Positions 41,658-52,168 of a stretch of 64,000 nt of DNA are shown here, piece by piece. The stretch is from Pinus tabuliformis. Lineage: Eukaryota; Streptophyta; Pinopsida; Pinales; Pinaceae. Positions within the stretch are counted from its first letter, which is position 1. Each line of letters begins with the position of its first letter. The translations under genes were made by a program, and so were the position numbers. The DNA lies in contig CM062804.1 of the NCBI GenBank assembly GCA_031772625.1, positions 280,196,598 through 280,260,597 on the forward strand, written 5' to 3'. A model generated the notes under the pieces. The model saw only the letters and a list, made by a program, of their open reading frames with translations, was not told the origin of the DNA and did not search any database.

Positions 41658-43633
41658 TCTCTGTCTTTTCTCCCCATAAGTTGTCGATGTTGTAAGGGGA
41701 GTCTCTCTGTCCCTTTTTTGCTGATATCCTCCTTTTGTGGAGTTTGGAGGATTGATGCTTCAGCTGATGTTTCTTGCCTTGGAGGCACAGTTTGTTGTGG
41801 CTGTTGCTCAGTGGATTTTGGGGCTTCCATTGTTTGCTCTTGTTGCACAGGCTGCTCCTGTCTTTGTTCTTCTTGCTGTTGGTGTTGTGGTTGTTGATGC
41901 GCTTCCTGCTACAACACTTCTTCTTGCTGTTCCACCTCCTTTTCTTTTCCTTTGCTGGATGTCTGTTGAGTGTCCATGGCAGCTTGCTAATGTGTCGTTG
42001 AAGATGAGGCAGCTGCTCCAAGTTGCCTTTGATATGAGAAGGAAACCTGTCCACAAGTTTCCAAGTCAGCCTCTTTTTGAATATTCCTAGCCTCTCTTTC
42101 TAGCATCTTCTCTTTAGTAATTGGCTCTTCTAGAGTGCCTTCTTTCCAGCTCAAAGAATTGGCATACTGCTCAACATGAGGCAGCCTTACATGTGCATAG
42201 TTACCCAATTTGTATTTTATCCTCCTGAGGGAAATAAAATGATTACGGTCATAAGGTGTCCATTTGAAACTGGTTTGTAATTTGAGGCCCTCTAGGATCA
42301 TATCTTCCTCCTTCCATCCCTCCTCTCTTTTGTTGTATAGAAAAGGACCTAGCTGGTTCCTTACCTTCAGCTGCACCTTCTTGTTTTTACTTTGGAAATG
42401 GATGTAGTCAGCATTTCCAAACTGCCTGAAGTATTCTAAGGCAAAAAGTCTCATAGGGACATATCTTGGCAGCCTATAAGGGTTCAACTCATAGCCATAT
42501 ATTCTGATTACTGTGTGGTGTTGGTAAAAATACCAATCACCAATGCTGTAGGCCTTGGAGAGATGGAGAATTCTTTGGATGTCATCAGTCAACCTTGGAG
42601 GAGGAACACCATACAGCAAGGTCATAGCCGGGTGAATGAACAGGTCTATGAATTCACAGTATGTGTATGGTGATTTAGAAGTATTATGAAAAACTGAAGT
42701 CCAAAACACAACTGACCTTGGATTCCCCTGGGCATTAAGTTTCTTGAGGGGAATGGAGAAACTGTCTGGTTGATAAAATAAGAACAGATGGTAGATGTAT
42801 GAGGTGTATCTGAACACCCTTTCTCTTTGTAAATTCATTAGCTGTTCATGGATCTTTTCTGCAATATATGTGGCATAGTCATAGTGTACAGCTGGAGGCT
42901 TTCCAGGAGAAAATATGGACAGCATTACCATTATAGTGTCATCAACATCTTCAACTCCCCTGTACCCCAGGACATAGCTGATCAAATCCACCAGCATTCT
43001 GCCCAAGTCATTCAGGTAAGGATATCCAATAGGAGGAGTTCTTATAGTTTCGGAGCTTGGCTGTATGAATAACTAATTGATTTTGGTGATCTGGGAATTT
43101 GACAAATTACTCCCCTTCTTGACCAAGTCGATCATGGAGAGAGGGGCCAATGGTCTTGCAGTGTAAAAATGCAGCATCTCATTTATGGCTTCAGGGGTGA
43201 TATGGAACAAGATTGAGCCTGTAGGACTGAGAATAGCTCTTTGGCATGGATCATAGCATTCCTGGCATCTGTGGATCAAGTCTGGAAGGGCATTGACTTG
43301 AGGGAGGTTGTAAATGGGCAAATTTGAGTCCCAAATCCCTAAAATATCAGCTCCACCAAGGTGTTGGGCTTTCAATTCATTTAGCATGTGAATATTAAAC
43401 TTAGAGCCCAGTGGGAACCAGTCTATCATCTGATAATCTAAATCTCCCAGGGCTTTCCATTCTAACTCCCTTTGAGGGGCATTCAGAGGCTGAATATTCA
43501 GGGCTATTGGTGTTTCCATGACTAGTAAGGCTTCTGACTTGTATGTAAACTGTTTTGAGTGAGCTGAACAACGCAGAGGAGTTTCTTTACAATGTAAATG
43601 TGAATTGTAGGGAACGGAGGGCGAATTGGGCAA
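41654..43633 (-). pseudogene. Accessory ORF-A, copy 1: broken by three TAG stops
   Basis: One frame runs from 43633 to the TGA at 41654, interrupted at 43073, 41987-41989 and 41909-41911. In each place copy 2 has CAG. The product would be about 660 residues. The globular first half has HITPEAINEMLHF near residue 150, resembling the 'putative plant transposon protein' type of accessory domain, then long Tyr/Phe-rich helices. The tail is Gln-rich low complexity. A minus-strand TATAAAC (43651-43657) lies so close to the first ATG that the Met at 43519 (METPIALNIQ) may be the real start. Confidence 0.65.
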
Positions 43634-44002
43634 ACAGCAATTGAAATACCGTTTATAGGACTGATTAAAACAGTAGCAGGACTGACAAGAGTGTTTCTAT
43701 GGTGAATTTATGTAATTGAGGTTTCTAGTTCACGACTGCGTGAACTACCTGTGAATTCAGGTCAATTTTGTCAAATGCAGGCTTGGCAGAAGGTTTATTG
43801 CCTCGCCAGTCGGAAATGGGTGCAGGTCACCGGATGCTTGATGGTGATTTCAGTGCTTTACACTCTCTTCAACAGATTGCTTGTAGAAATATGGATAAAA
43901 CCAGGTGCAGGGAACAATTTTGAGAAATACCTTACGAATTGTCGATAACAGTTGCAAATGCAGGTACGACGGAGGCGCCCACGGTTTCAGAGTCGAGTTT
44001 TG
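43634..44002 (-). other. Region just upstream of ORF-A, copy 1
   Basis: A TATAAAC at 43657-43651 (minus) is the only promoter-like word. The sequence is nearly identical in copy 2 (57635-58003). Confidence 0.45.
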
Positions 44003-44625
44003 CAGGTTGGCACTGATTTGGTTGTGAAATGCATGCAGGAATAACAATAGTTGCTTTGGCAAAAAGTGGGAAAAACACGAATTTTTGGCTAAAATATGGA
44101 TTTTTGGCATATTGGCGCGTTTTTGGGATGACGTCAGCATGATGTCATCAGGTGGGGTCAAGGTCGGATGACGTCAGCATGACGTCACCGAGTGATGTGG
44201 CAAGCTGTGATTGGTCCACGGGGATAATGAGGTGGCAGACATATCAGCGCAGGGGCGGACAAGAGTGCTGACGCGACGGCGGGGTGGCACTGACGTGGTG
44301 ATGACGCAGGCATAGCAGAACCGGCGGTAAATCATAAGCGGTAATGGTTTTTTCTCGGACCGCATTAGATACGGTCGCGGTTTTGTCAGAGGGCGACCCG
44401 AGAAATTGTGAGGGCGACGCGTGGCAGAGGCCTGACGTCACCCTCTGACAGTTTCTCGGGTGCTAATTTTCGGACGTCGGGCCCAACCCGATATGCATAT
44501 TGGTCGTCCGATCAAAGGCGCCCGATCAGACGGTTGACGGGTCGCTGAATAGTGCGGATGATACGGCAGCGGGGAAGTAATAAGATATTATTTTCTTTTG
44601 AAAGGCGTGCCCAGCGGGACTTTTG
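44003..44625 (-). promoter_or_regulatory. GC-rich module upstream of ORF-A, absent from copy 2
   Basis: Four perfect TGACGTCA octamers lie at 44129, 44169, 44180 and 44433, and a TGATGTCA variant near 44140. Two interlocked inverted-repeat units follow: TGTCAGAGGG 44384, CCCGAGAAA 44397, CCCTCTGACA 44441, TTTCTCGGG 44452; and TCGGACG 44470, TCGGGC 44477, CGTCCGA 44505, GCCCGA 44520. TGACG words are targets of plant TGA/bZIP factors. In the minus sense the module is about 370-990 bp before ORF-A, so an internal promoter or enhancer is plausible. A structural RNA role is the alternative. Confidence 0.6.
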
Positions 44626-46030
44626 GTTTTGGCGGAATTATATGGTTTTCTTTGTATTTTCAAATAAAAATAATATCGCGCCGATACTTTGGATAAAATG
44701 GAAAAAGTGGGTTTTTGTGTGCTTTTTGCAAGTGAAGCGGGTTATGGGTAAAAGGGGTTTTTTCATAAGGCTTTTCTTAGCAAATGAAGGTTTTAATGGG
44801 GCAAATGGCTTTAAGAGGGGAAAAAGGGGTAAGGCTTAGGGTTCTCAAACTGACCAGCTGTCAATTTGATCCCTGACAGAGAACATATGGCTATAATGCC
44901 AAGGGGAGGGATATTTATACAATGCTTGGGGGTTTATACACCATGGTGTTATAATAGTAGGGAAAGGGTAACATAGGGGAATTATATAATAGAAGTTAGG
45001 GATTAATGTGGATGAAAGGGTGGATGAGGGGTGATATCACTAAGTTTATTTGAAAATCACTTAGCTTAGGGAGTAGATCAAAATGAAAAGATTTTTAGAC
45101 AAGAAATGTGGCTTTTAAAGGAATAAGAACCACCATAAAACCACAAATTCTTCCATGAATCTCAACTGATGAGGGGATGTGAGTAATGAATGGGAAAGGG
45201 GAAAATTGGGAAGTTAGACATGCTTCTTTGCTTTGCTGCAAGCTGATGGAGAAGAAGAAGACCTTCTCAATCCATTGATTTTCCTTTGTAAATAGGTTAG
45301 CACACATTCAATTGTAAGGAATGACATTTCTGCAACCCCTATCTGCCTACCCATCTACTTGCCTAGCATTTTTTGTTTCTTCTTGGAGGGTGCACTTAGA
45401 CTTGCAGACCCTTATTTGCCTTTTCTTTTCTTTGGCTTTTTCCTTTTGATTTTCTATCTAATGCTACCCTTATTGCCTCCAAGGTCCCAGATTAAGCAGT
45501 TGGGAACCTTACTTCTCTACCTAAGCTACTTGTCTGCCAAGATTAAACAGTTTGGACAGACTTCTTTCTCTATTCTACAACTGAAAATTTAAAACATGGC
45601 ATGATCCAGCTTAAGCTGTTGGACCATCCATCAAAATTGAGTACCCATCAAGCTATATACACACCTTGTCTTCTCTTGGAAATATGGGATCTTTGCATCA
45701 TCAAAGCAGAGCATATTTGGAACTTTCTTTGCCAATCATGAAATATGAAACCTATTGGTATAGGTAGCTAACAGTGGCTCCACATGGGGATGGTTTTTCA
45801 TTTGAAAGACCAAGAACAGCAGGTCAGAATGCCTTGGCCTTTGACTGCTTTCACCAACACTTGAAGTATGCTGCTTTAAAATGCCAAAATTGTGCTCTTC
45901 CCATCTTGGTAGATCTCTGATCCTATTTGCCTTTTGCTGATAGTTAATAAAACTTGAGAAACTGCATTTTTACATCCTACAGAGAGTAATATATACACTT
46001 GAATATGTACAATGGAAACTCAGACTGTAC
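44626..46030 (-). other. Non-coding region between pol and the GC-rich module
   Basis: No gene is visible. Copy 2 holds the same stretch at 58004-59407 with few changes. CTGTCA/TGACAG arms near 44867 form a small hairpin. Confidence 0.5.
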
Positions 46031-49000
46031 TTATGGGCAGTAGTCAAAATAGTGCTTCAGCATCCTGCCATTCACAGGACCTTCATCCAAATCAGTTTCA
46101 TTAAGACTTTTAAGGAAATAAGTATTGTTTCCTTGTACTGCTTGGACAGCAAATGGTCCTCTCCAAAGGGAATCAAATTTTCCATGTTTTCCTTTGTCTT
46201 CCCTTCTTGAATCCCACTTGAGGACTTTGTCACCAATGTTGAAATCTTCTGCCTTGGTCCTTCTATCAAAAGCTTTCTTTAGTTTTTCTTGTAAAACTTG
46301 AACTCTGCTGTAGACTTGATCTCTAGTTTGCTGCAAACATATTATTTGATTGATCCTTCTTTGCATATCATTTGGCTCAGCTTGGCTTTCTTGAAGAAGT
46401 TTCATAACAGGAATTCCTAGTGATGAAGGGAATTTGGCTTCTAATCCATAAACCAACTCATATGGGCTGACCCCAATTGATCTCTTGGTTGTTAGTCTAT
46501 CTGCCCATAAGGCATTGACCAGCTTCTTATGCCAATTCTTCTTATTTTCTTCCAGCACCTTCTTTATGATGTTAACAAGGCTTTTATTTGATGATTCAGC
46601 AAGGCCATTTCCTTGGGGATAATATGCAGTAGAATGGCCCAAGGTTATGTGAAATTTGTGGCAGAAATTCACCATCTTCTTTGATCTGAAGGCAGCAGCA
46701 TTGTCTGTTATTATCTTATCAGGACAACCAAATCTGGACAGGATATTGGTCTCAAGGAACTGAATGATAGTGGAATCATTAGCTTGTCTGCATGGAACAG
46801 CTTCAATCCATTTGGTAAAGTAGTCTGTAGCTGTTAGAATCCATCTATGTTGGCCTGAAGATGAGGGATGAATTTCCCCAATGAAATCCAAGCCCCATTG
46901 TTGAAAAGGTCTCTCTGTTGCAACAGGCCTCAAAGGCAATGGCAATAATTTTCTCTTTCCCTCAAACACTTGGCATTTATGACATGAAGTGGTAAATTTC
47001 TTGACATCAGAGAAAACAGTAGGCCAATAATAACCAGCCCTCAAAATCTTATCCACAGTGGACTTCCAATACAAGTGTCCACCACAGTCACCTGCATGAA
47101 ATTCTTTCATGATATTGTTAGTTTCATTTTCAATCAAGCAGTTCAGTAGTATACCCTCATGGTTTTTCCAAAGCAAATTGCCATCCATAACACAAAATTT
47201 TGAAGCTTTCATTTTTAGGAATCTACACTTAGTTCTGGACAATCCTGGTGGAGCACACAGGTTTTGTAACACGTAACAGATATCAGAATACCAAGGGGAT
47301 TGTTCAAAGGCTACATTGATCTTTGGAGTCGCCAGCTCCGGTTCATTGTCCAGCTGGTTTATGTCTAAGGCTTGGAAGTTTGCTTCTGTCATTAGTTTGG
47401 CCAAACCTTGCCCTTTTATTAGTTTTGTTGGTTTTATCTCAATATCAAATTCCAAAATGTTGGCAATCCACTTTCCTCTTCTGCCCTCTAAATTTTCTTG
47501 AGTGAGTATGTCTTTAACAATGGGACTTGGTACATAAGCAATAACATGGGAATAAAGGATGTAAATCCTAAAGTCTTTAATGGCCTTGACCAAAGCATAA
47601 GCTTGTTTCTCCATGATTTGATATTTCAGAGGTGCATCTCTAAGAGCTCTACTAAAGAAAGCAATGGGTTTCTCATTTCCTTGGTCATCTTTCTGTAACA
47701 AAACTGCAGCAATAGTATGCTGGGAGGCAAAAGAAAAAATGATAAATTCCCTGTCAAATTGAGGATTTGTTAGGACTGGGGTTTGGGTAAGGGCCAATTT
47801 TATGCCTTCAAAGGCTTGATTTGCTTCTACTGTCCATTTCACTTTTGAATCCTTTTTTAGCATGTTGTTCAATAATCTGATCAACTCGGCCAGATTTGGG
47901 ATAAATCTCCTCAAGAAGTTGATTTTACCCAAAAAGGCTTGTAATTCCTTTACATTTCTTGGGTGGGGCATTTGTAAGATAGCTTGTATCCTATCTGGGT
48001 CTATTCTTATGCCATCCTTTGAAATGATATGTCCTAACAGCTTACCTTCTTCCAAACCAAATAGAGATTTCTTGGGATTTAAGGAAATTCCATATTTCCT
48101 ACATGTTAAGAAGATCTGCCTCAAGTGTTTCAAGTGTTCTTGGTCAGATTTAGAGAAAGGTGTGAGGTCATCCAAATAAATGACAAGAAAGTCATGAATC
48201 TCTTTGGCAAAAGCAATGTCCATTGCTCTCTGAAATGTTGCCCCTGCATTTTTCAATCCAAAAGGCATTTTCACATATTTGAAAGTTCCCCATGGGGTTG
48301 TGAATGTTGTTTTGTCTTGGTCATCAGGGTGCACTAGGATTTGATTAAAACCTGAGAATCCGTCCAGTAATGAAATCCTTGAGGCCCCTACCACTCTTTG
48401 GAGAATGTGATCCATCTTAGGTAAGGGATAGTTGTCTTTGAGAGACACTTGGTTTAGATTTCTAAGATCAACACATAGTCTTATTTCACCAGTTTTCTTT
48501 CTTGTGGGCACCAAATTTGAAATCCAATCAGAAAACCTTATTGGTGCTATGATGCCAGCTTTAAACATTTTTTGAAGTTCTTTTTCAATTGAAGGGAGAA
48601 GCATGGGATTAATCCTTCTCAATTTCTGTTTGAATGGCTTTTGATTAGGCTTGAGAGGGATAGTATGCTGGATAACAGAGGTATCATAGGATTTCAGATC
48701 CTCATAACCCCATGCAAATACATCCTGAAACTCTTTGAAAAGGTCAATGTATTTGGGTTTTTGATCAGGAGGCAGAGATGCAGATAGCTTTATTATCTTG
48801 GGCTTATCAACAGTGCCAATGTTGCATTCTTCAATGGCTGCATTTAAGGGCTGCATTTTTGGTTTTCTAGGGATGTCATTCGAATCAAAGATGTCCTCTA
48901 ATGGAGTTAGGCCTGTTGGAAGAAAATTGTCTTTCAGCTCTATGATCTCAACCTCTGTAACAGGCAGTTCTTCATAAGTGTTTTGTTGAATTTGTTGTAT

Positions 49001-52000
49001 GTTTTCTTTGTTGAAAATGGTTGGATGTAGCATTTGTTTTACTGTTCTGGGTGATATTGGGTGGTTATTCTGTTCAAACTGTATTTGTGATTGACTTGCT
49101 CTTTCAGGTATTTGTGATTGACTTGCTCTTTCAGTGTCAATATTTAATCCTGCAAATTCTTGTTGTAAGGTCAAGAAATTATTTATTTGTGTATCATCTT
49201 CAAATACCTGCCAGTCTTTGACATTGTTTGGGACAGAAGGTCTGTGCTTTACCTCAGCTGTAAAGCAATGATGGGGCTCAAAAGGCAGCTTGCAGGTACT
49301 TGCAAATGTGGCTAAACTATGAGCATGAAGATTATGGGTCCTAGAAATTTTGGTGATTTGAAATTCAGAGAAGAAGCTTAGTATTTCAGCCACAGCAGAC
49401 CTATAAGACCTCAGTATTTTGTCATTGGTGACAAAATTTCCCTTTACTTGTTGGATAACTAGGTCTGAGTCTCCTAGAATTGACACTTTTATGGCTTGTA
49501 GGGACTTTACTAGCTTGAGGCCTAGTAAAAGAGCTTCATATTCTGCCATATTATTAGTACACTTGAAATTCAGTCTATAGGCTCGGCCTTCTGCATGACT
49601 GTGTTGTTTATTATGTATCCAAACTCCAGCTCCTGCCCCTAATTTGTTGACTGACCCATCAAATTCAAGGAACCATAGGATCTCTTGTTCCGGGGAGAAC
49701 TTAATGACCTCCTTGTGTGCTGGAATTGTAAGTTGAAGCTCTGGTTTACCATCTGGTTTGTTTTCTAGGGCAGTCTCCTCACTTGATGGAACCTGTTCGC
49801 TTTCTTGAGCAGCAGCTGTGTTTAATGTTTGCTTAATCATTGTTTCTTGGGTAGCAGTTTGCTCATTAGTGTCTTCCTCTTGTATGAGTGTCTTGGGTTC
49901 AACCTCATTATCTGAGAGAGTTGTATTATCATTGAAGAGAATGTATGAGTCTATGTCTGAATGGACAGCATATATGGGAAAGTTTTGGGGCTTTTCTTCA
50001 CTGCTGACCATGTATTTCATTAGTGTTTCTCTGTATAGTCTCTTTGGTTGCCCAAAAACAGAGATGGTGGCATATGACATGTCCAGTTGTAGGGAACCTT
50101 GAAGTTTAGCCCCCCATGACCTTGATAACAGCATCCCATACTTGGGTGGGATATCAGCAACTACAACATCCATTAGAATTGTTTTATTTGGGTACTGAAC
50201 AAGGGACACACACAGATCTTTTATTAGACCTAAGCACTTGACTTGGCTGGAGTCAAAGGAGAATAGGTCCTTATATGGCCTTGTAATATCTAGATTAAGT
50301 CTTTCCATGACTGCTTTTGGCATGAGGTTGTGAGAGGCACCTGAGTCAAACATTGCATTGTGTAATATCTTATCATGAACATGTAAACTGACATAAAAAG
50401 GTAAGACCCCTGTGACTACTGCTTTTCCATCAACTTCTGGGCCGAACAACAATTCTGGGGTATCATCCAGCACATTGACATCATCTTTGTTGTTAGTAAG
50501 TTGAAGGGACTTCTTGATTTGTTGTTTATAAATGTCATGCTTGGCTAGTTCTGAAAGAGGAATAGCTACCTTCAATTTGCTAATTTCAGTTTCTAGGTCA
50601 AAGGGTTTTTCAGATTGGGTCTTTTGGCTGTGGATGACAGTTCTTTCCTTGTTCACTAACTCTTCTTCTTGATTCTTATCTTGATCTTGAGGCTTGTCCT
50701 TCTTGCTCATCTCTTGAGGAGTGACACTTGGGTTAGGGTGCAAGGATGATGTAGCCATGGGCTGCTGTTTTGAAGAAAATGGTTCAGTGACTTCTTCGAT
50801 GGTTACTTCCTTTGCAAGTGATTCCGTTGTGTCATTTGGCTCTGTGACTATGGCTCTTTTGGGCTGCTGGCTGTCCTTTATCTTTTCAGGCTGTGTTACA
50901 TTTACAGTTCTACTCCTTAACTTGTATTGTTTATGGACTTCATAAACAGTTGTGTCATAGCCTTGTTTAAAGTCAAATGACTCACCTGATTTGGTTTGGA
51001 ACAGCTTGATTTCATCATTCTCATGATCTTCTTGTGTTAAAAAGACTTGACTTTCACCATCCAAACCCATTAAATTAATGTGGGGATCTTCATTGGGTTC
51101 ACTTGATGTGGAAGTCTCAGCATAATTCTCTTGGAAAGGGGGTCTTATGTCTGGGTCAGAACTGGCCTTGCCAACGTTTGGATTTTGAGTTTTCCTAAAA
51201 TTTGGATTCCTGGGAGGGTTGTTCTGTGGTGCTTCCCATGATGACTTTCTCTCAACAGATTCCACTCTATCACCTAATCTCTTCATACCAGTGAGTATTG
51301 CATCCAGTTTTTGATCAAAGGCCGAGGGTTCTTCTTTGTAGGTGGTTCTCTTTTCCAACCTTGCTCTGTTTCTTTTGGCAATCAGGTTAGCTTCCACTGT
51401 GACAGCAACCTTTTGGGCATCTGCAAGGGTTTCAGGAGCTCTCTCCTTCAACTGATAGGCCATATCAGGGTCAAAACCATCAGGAAATTTGTACAAGGCC
51501 AAATCAGGAGGAGGTCTTAAATTTTGTGGGATTGCGTTATATACATTGTTGAATCTTGCACAGTACTCCAGAACAGTCTCTTGGGGACCTCTTTTGATAG
51601 TGTCATATTCACCAAGTATGTGCAGAGGATCTTTCTTTTTCTCCCATATGTTAGTGAAGGCTTGATAAAGCTCATCAGGGGTTGTTATGGAATTTGCGTT
51701 CAGTGATCTAAACCAAGTTCTTACATCCCCAGTCAGGCTTTGAACAAACATCCTCATTCTCACACTGTCATCATCTATTTCATAGGTCTCAAAATGGTCT
51801 TGCATCCTTTTGGCATGCTGAATAGCTGTGAAAGGGCCAGTGGAGTCAAAATATGAGATCTTGGACTGATAGTCCTGAGGTAGAGCTGCAGCATTAGCAG
51901 GTAACTGCAAGGGTGCATACCTATTGGCCATATTCACAAGGTTTGGGGGATTGACAAGGACAACTGGGATAAAAGGAACGATTGGTACCACAGGGGTAAC

Positions 52001-52168
52001 AGGTGTAGCAGTACCTGGAGTGTTAATCAAGGGGATATGTGCAGTGGATGAAGAAGTGAGAGGAGGGGTTTGAGATGTGGATGGTGAACTAGGGGAATTG
52101 GGGGTAGACCGAAAAAGGACCTTGATTAGGGTAGAAACAGGGTTAGGATGAACTGTCTCTGGACTCAA
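46031..52168 (-). CDS. Gag-pol polyprotein, 2045 codons, intact
   Basis: Domain order: gag (about 85-300, no zinc knuckle), aspartic protease (FDSGAS, D608), extra RNase H (about 830-960), reverse transcriptase (about 1190-1370, YLDD 1331-1334), native RNase H, and integrase. The integrase has an HHCC zinc region and D1761, D1822, E1858 (DD35E). The extra RNase H keeps D837, E876 and D900, but the fourth acid, usually in an AD.LA box, is His950. The native RNase H has lost catalytic Asp: FSFAS has Phe1480 where TDAS is expected, and the TDH position reads VPS. Dual RNase H with a decayed native copy is known in the Tat/Ogre lineage. As I recall it, the extra domain there follows the native one, whereas here it precedes RT. 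One uninterrupted frame; no chromodomain is visible. Confidence 0.92.
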   Translation of the reverse strand: MSPETVHPNPVSTLIKVLFRSTPNSPSSPSTSQTPPLTSSSTAHIPLINTPGTATPVTPVVPIVPFIPVVLVNPPNLVNMANRYAPLQLPANAAALPQDYQSKISYFDSTGPFTAIQHAKRMQDHFETYEIDDDSVRMRMFVQSLTGDVRTWFRSLNANSITTPDELYQAFTNIWEKKKDPLHILGEYDTIKRGPQETVLEYCARFNNVYNAIPQNLRPPPDLALYKFPDGFDPDMAYQLKERAPETLADAQKVAVTVEANLIAKRNRARLEKRTTYKEEPSAFDQKLDAILTGMKRLGDRVESVERKSSWEAPQNNPPRNPNFRKTQNPNVGKASSDPDIRPPFQENYAETSTSSEPNEDPHINLMGLDGESQVFLTQEDHENDEIKLFQTKSGESFDFKQGYDTTVYEVHKQYKLRSRTVNVTQPEKIKDSQQPKRAIVTEPNDTTESLAKEVTIEEVTEPFSSKQQPMATSSLHPNPSVTPQEMSKKDKPQDQDKNQEEELVNKERTVIHSQKTQSEKPFDLETEISKLKVAIPLSELAKHDIYKQQIKKSLQLTNNKDDVNVLDDTPELLFGPEVDGKAVVTGVLPFYVSLHVHDKILHNAMFDSGASHNLMPKAVMERLNLDITRPYKDLFSFDSSQVKCLGLIKDLCVSLVQYPNKTILMDVVVADIPPKYGMLLSRSWGAKLQGSLQLDMSYATISVFGQPKRLYRETLMKYMVSSEEKPQNFPIYAVHSDIDSYILFNDNTTLSDNEVEPKTLIQEEDTNEQTATQETMIKQTLNTAAAQESEQVPSSEETALENKPDGKPELQLTIPAHKEVIKFSPEQEILWFLEFDGSVNKLGAGAGVWIHNKQHSHAEGRAYRLNFKCTNNMAEYEALLLGLKLVKSLQAIKVSILGDSDLVIQQVKGNFVTNDKILRSYRSAVAEILSFFSEFQITKISRTHNLHAHSLATFASTCKLPFEPHHCFTAEVKHRPSVPNNVKDWQVFEDDTQINNFLTLQQEFAGLNIDTERASQSQIPERASQSQIQFEQNNHPISPRTVKQMLHPTIFNKENIQQIQQNTYEELPVTEVEIIELKDNFLPTGLTPLEDIFDSNDIPRKPKMQPLNAAIEECNIGTVDKPKIIKLSASLPPDQKPKYIDLFKEFQDVFAWGYEDLKSYDTSVIQHTIPLKPNQKPFKQKLRRINPMLLPSIEKELQKMFKAGIIAPIRFSDWISNLVPTRKKTGEIRLCVDLRNLNQVSLKDNYPLPKMDHILQRVVGASRISLLDGFSGFNQILVHPDDQDKTTFTTPWGTFKYVKMPFGLKNAGATFQRAMDIAFAKEIHDFLVIYLDDLTPFSKSDQEHLKHLRQIFLTCRKYGISLNPKKSLFGLEEGKLLGHIISKDGIRIDPDRIQAILQMPHPRNVKELQAFLGKINFLRRFIPNLAELIRLLNNMLKKDSKVKWTVEANQAFEGIKLALTQTPVLTNPQFDREFIIFSFASQHTIAAVLLQKDDQGNEKPIAFFSRALRDAPLKYQIMEKQAYALVKAIKDFRIYILYSHVIAYVPSPIVKDILTQENLEGRRGKWIANILEFDIEIKPTKLIKGQGLAKLMTEANFQALDINQLDNEPELATPKINVAFEQSPWYSDICYVLQNLCAPPGLSRTKCRFLKMKASKFCVMDGNLLWKNHEGILLNCLIENETNNIMKEFHAGDCGGHLYWKSTVDKILRAGYYWPTVFSDVKKFTTSCHKCQVFEGKRKLLPLPLRPVATERPFQQWGLDFIGEIHPSSSGQHRWILTATDYFTKWIEAVPCRQANDSTIIQFLETNILSRFGCPDKIITDNAAAFRSKKMVNFCHKFHITLGHSTAYYPQGNGLAESSNKSLVNIIKKVLEENKKNWHKKLVNALWADRLTTKRSIGVSPYELVYGLEAKFPSSLGIPVMKLLQESQAEPNDMQRRINQIICLQQTRDQVYSRVQVLQEKLKKAFDRRTKAEDFNIGDKVLKWDSRREDKGKHGKFDSLWRGPFAVQAVQGNNTYFLKSLNETDLDEGPVNGRMLKHYFDYCP

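Noticed and set aside
40036-42090. Plus-strand open frames opposite ORF-A and ORF-B (and their counterparts at 54412-56092)
   Set aside because: They lie antisense to coding sequence with Glu/Gln-rich codon use, which keeps the opposite strand open. They have no domain and are best read as shadows.
38548-43633. ORF-A/ORF-B as an env-like gene
   Set aside because: The position fits, but neither protein shows a signal peptide, furin-type site or transmembrane helix.
47316-51706. Short plus-strand frames opposite gag-pol
   Set aside because: They are antisense to a clearly conserved polyprotein and show no recognisable motif.
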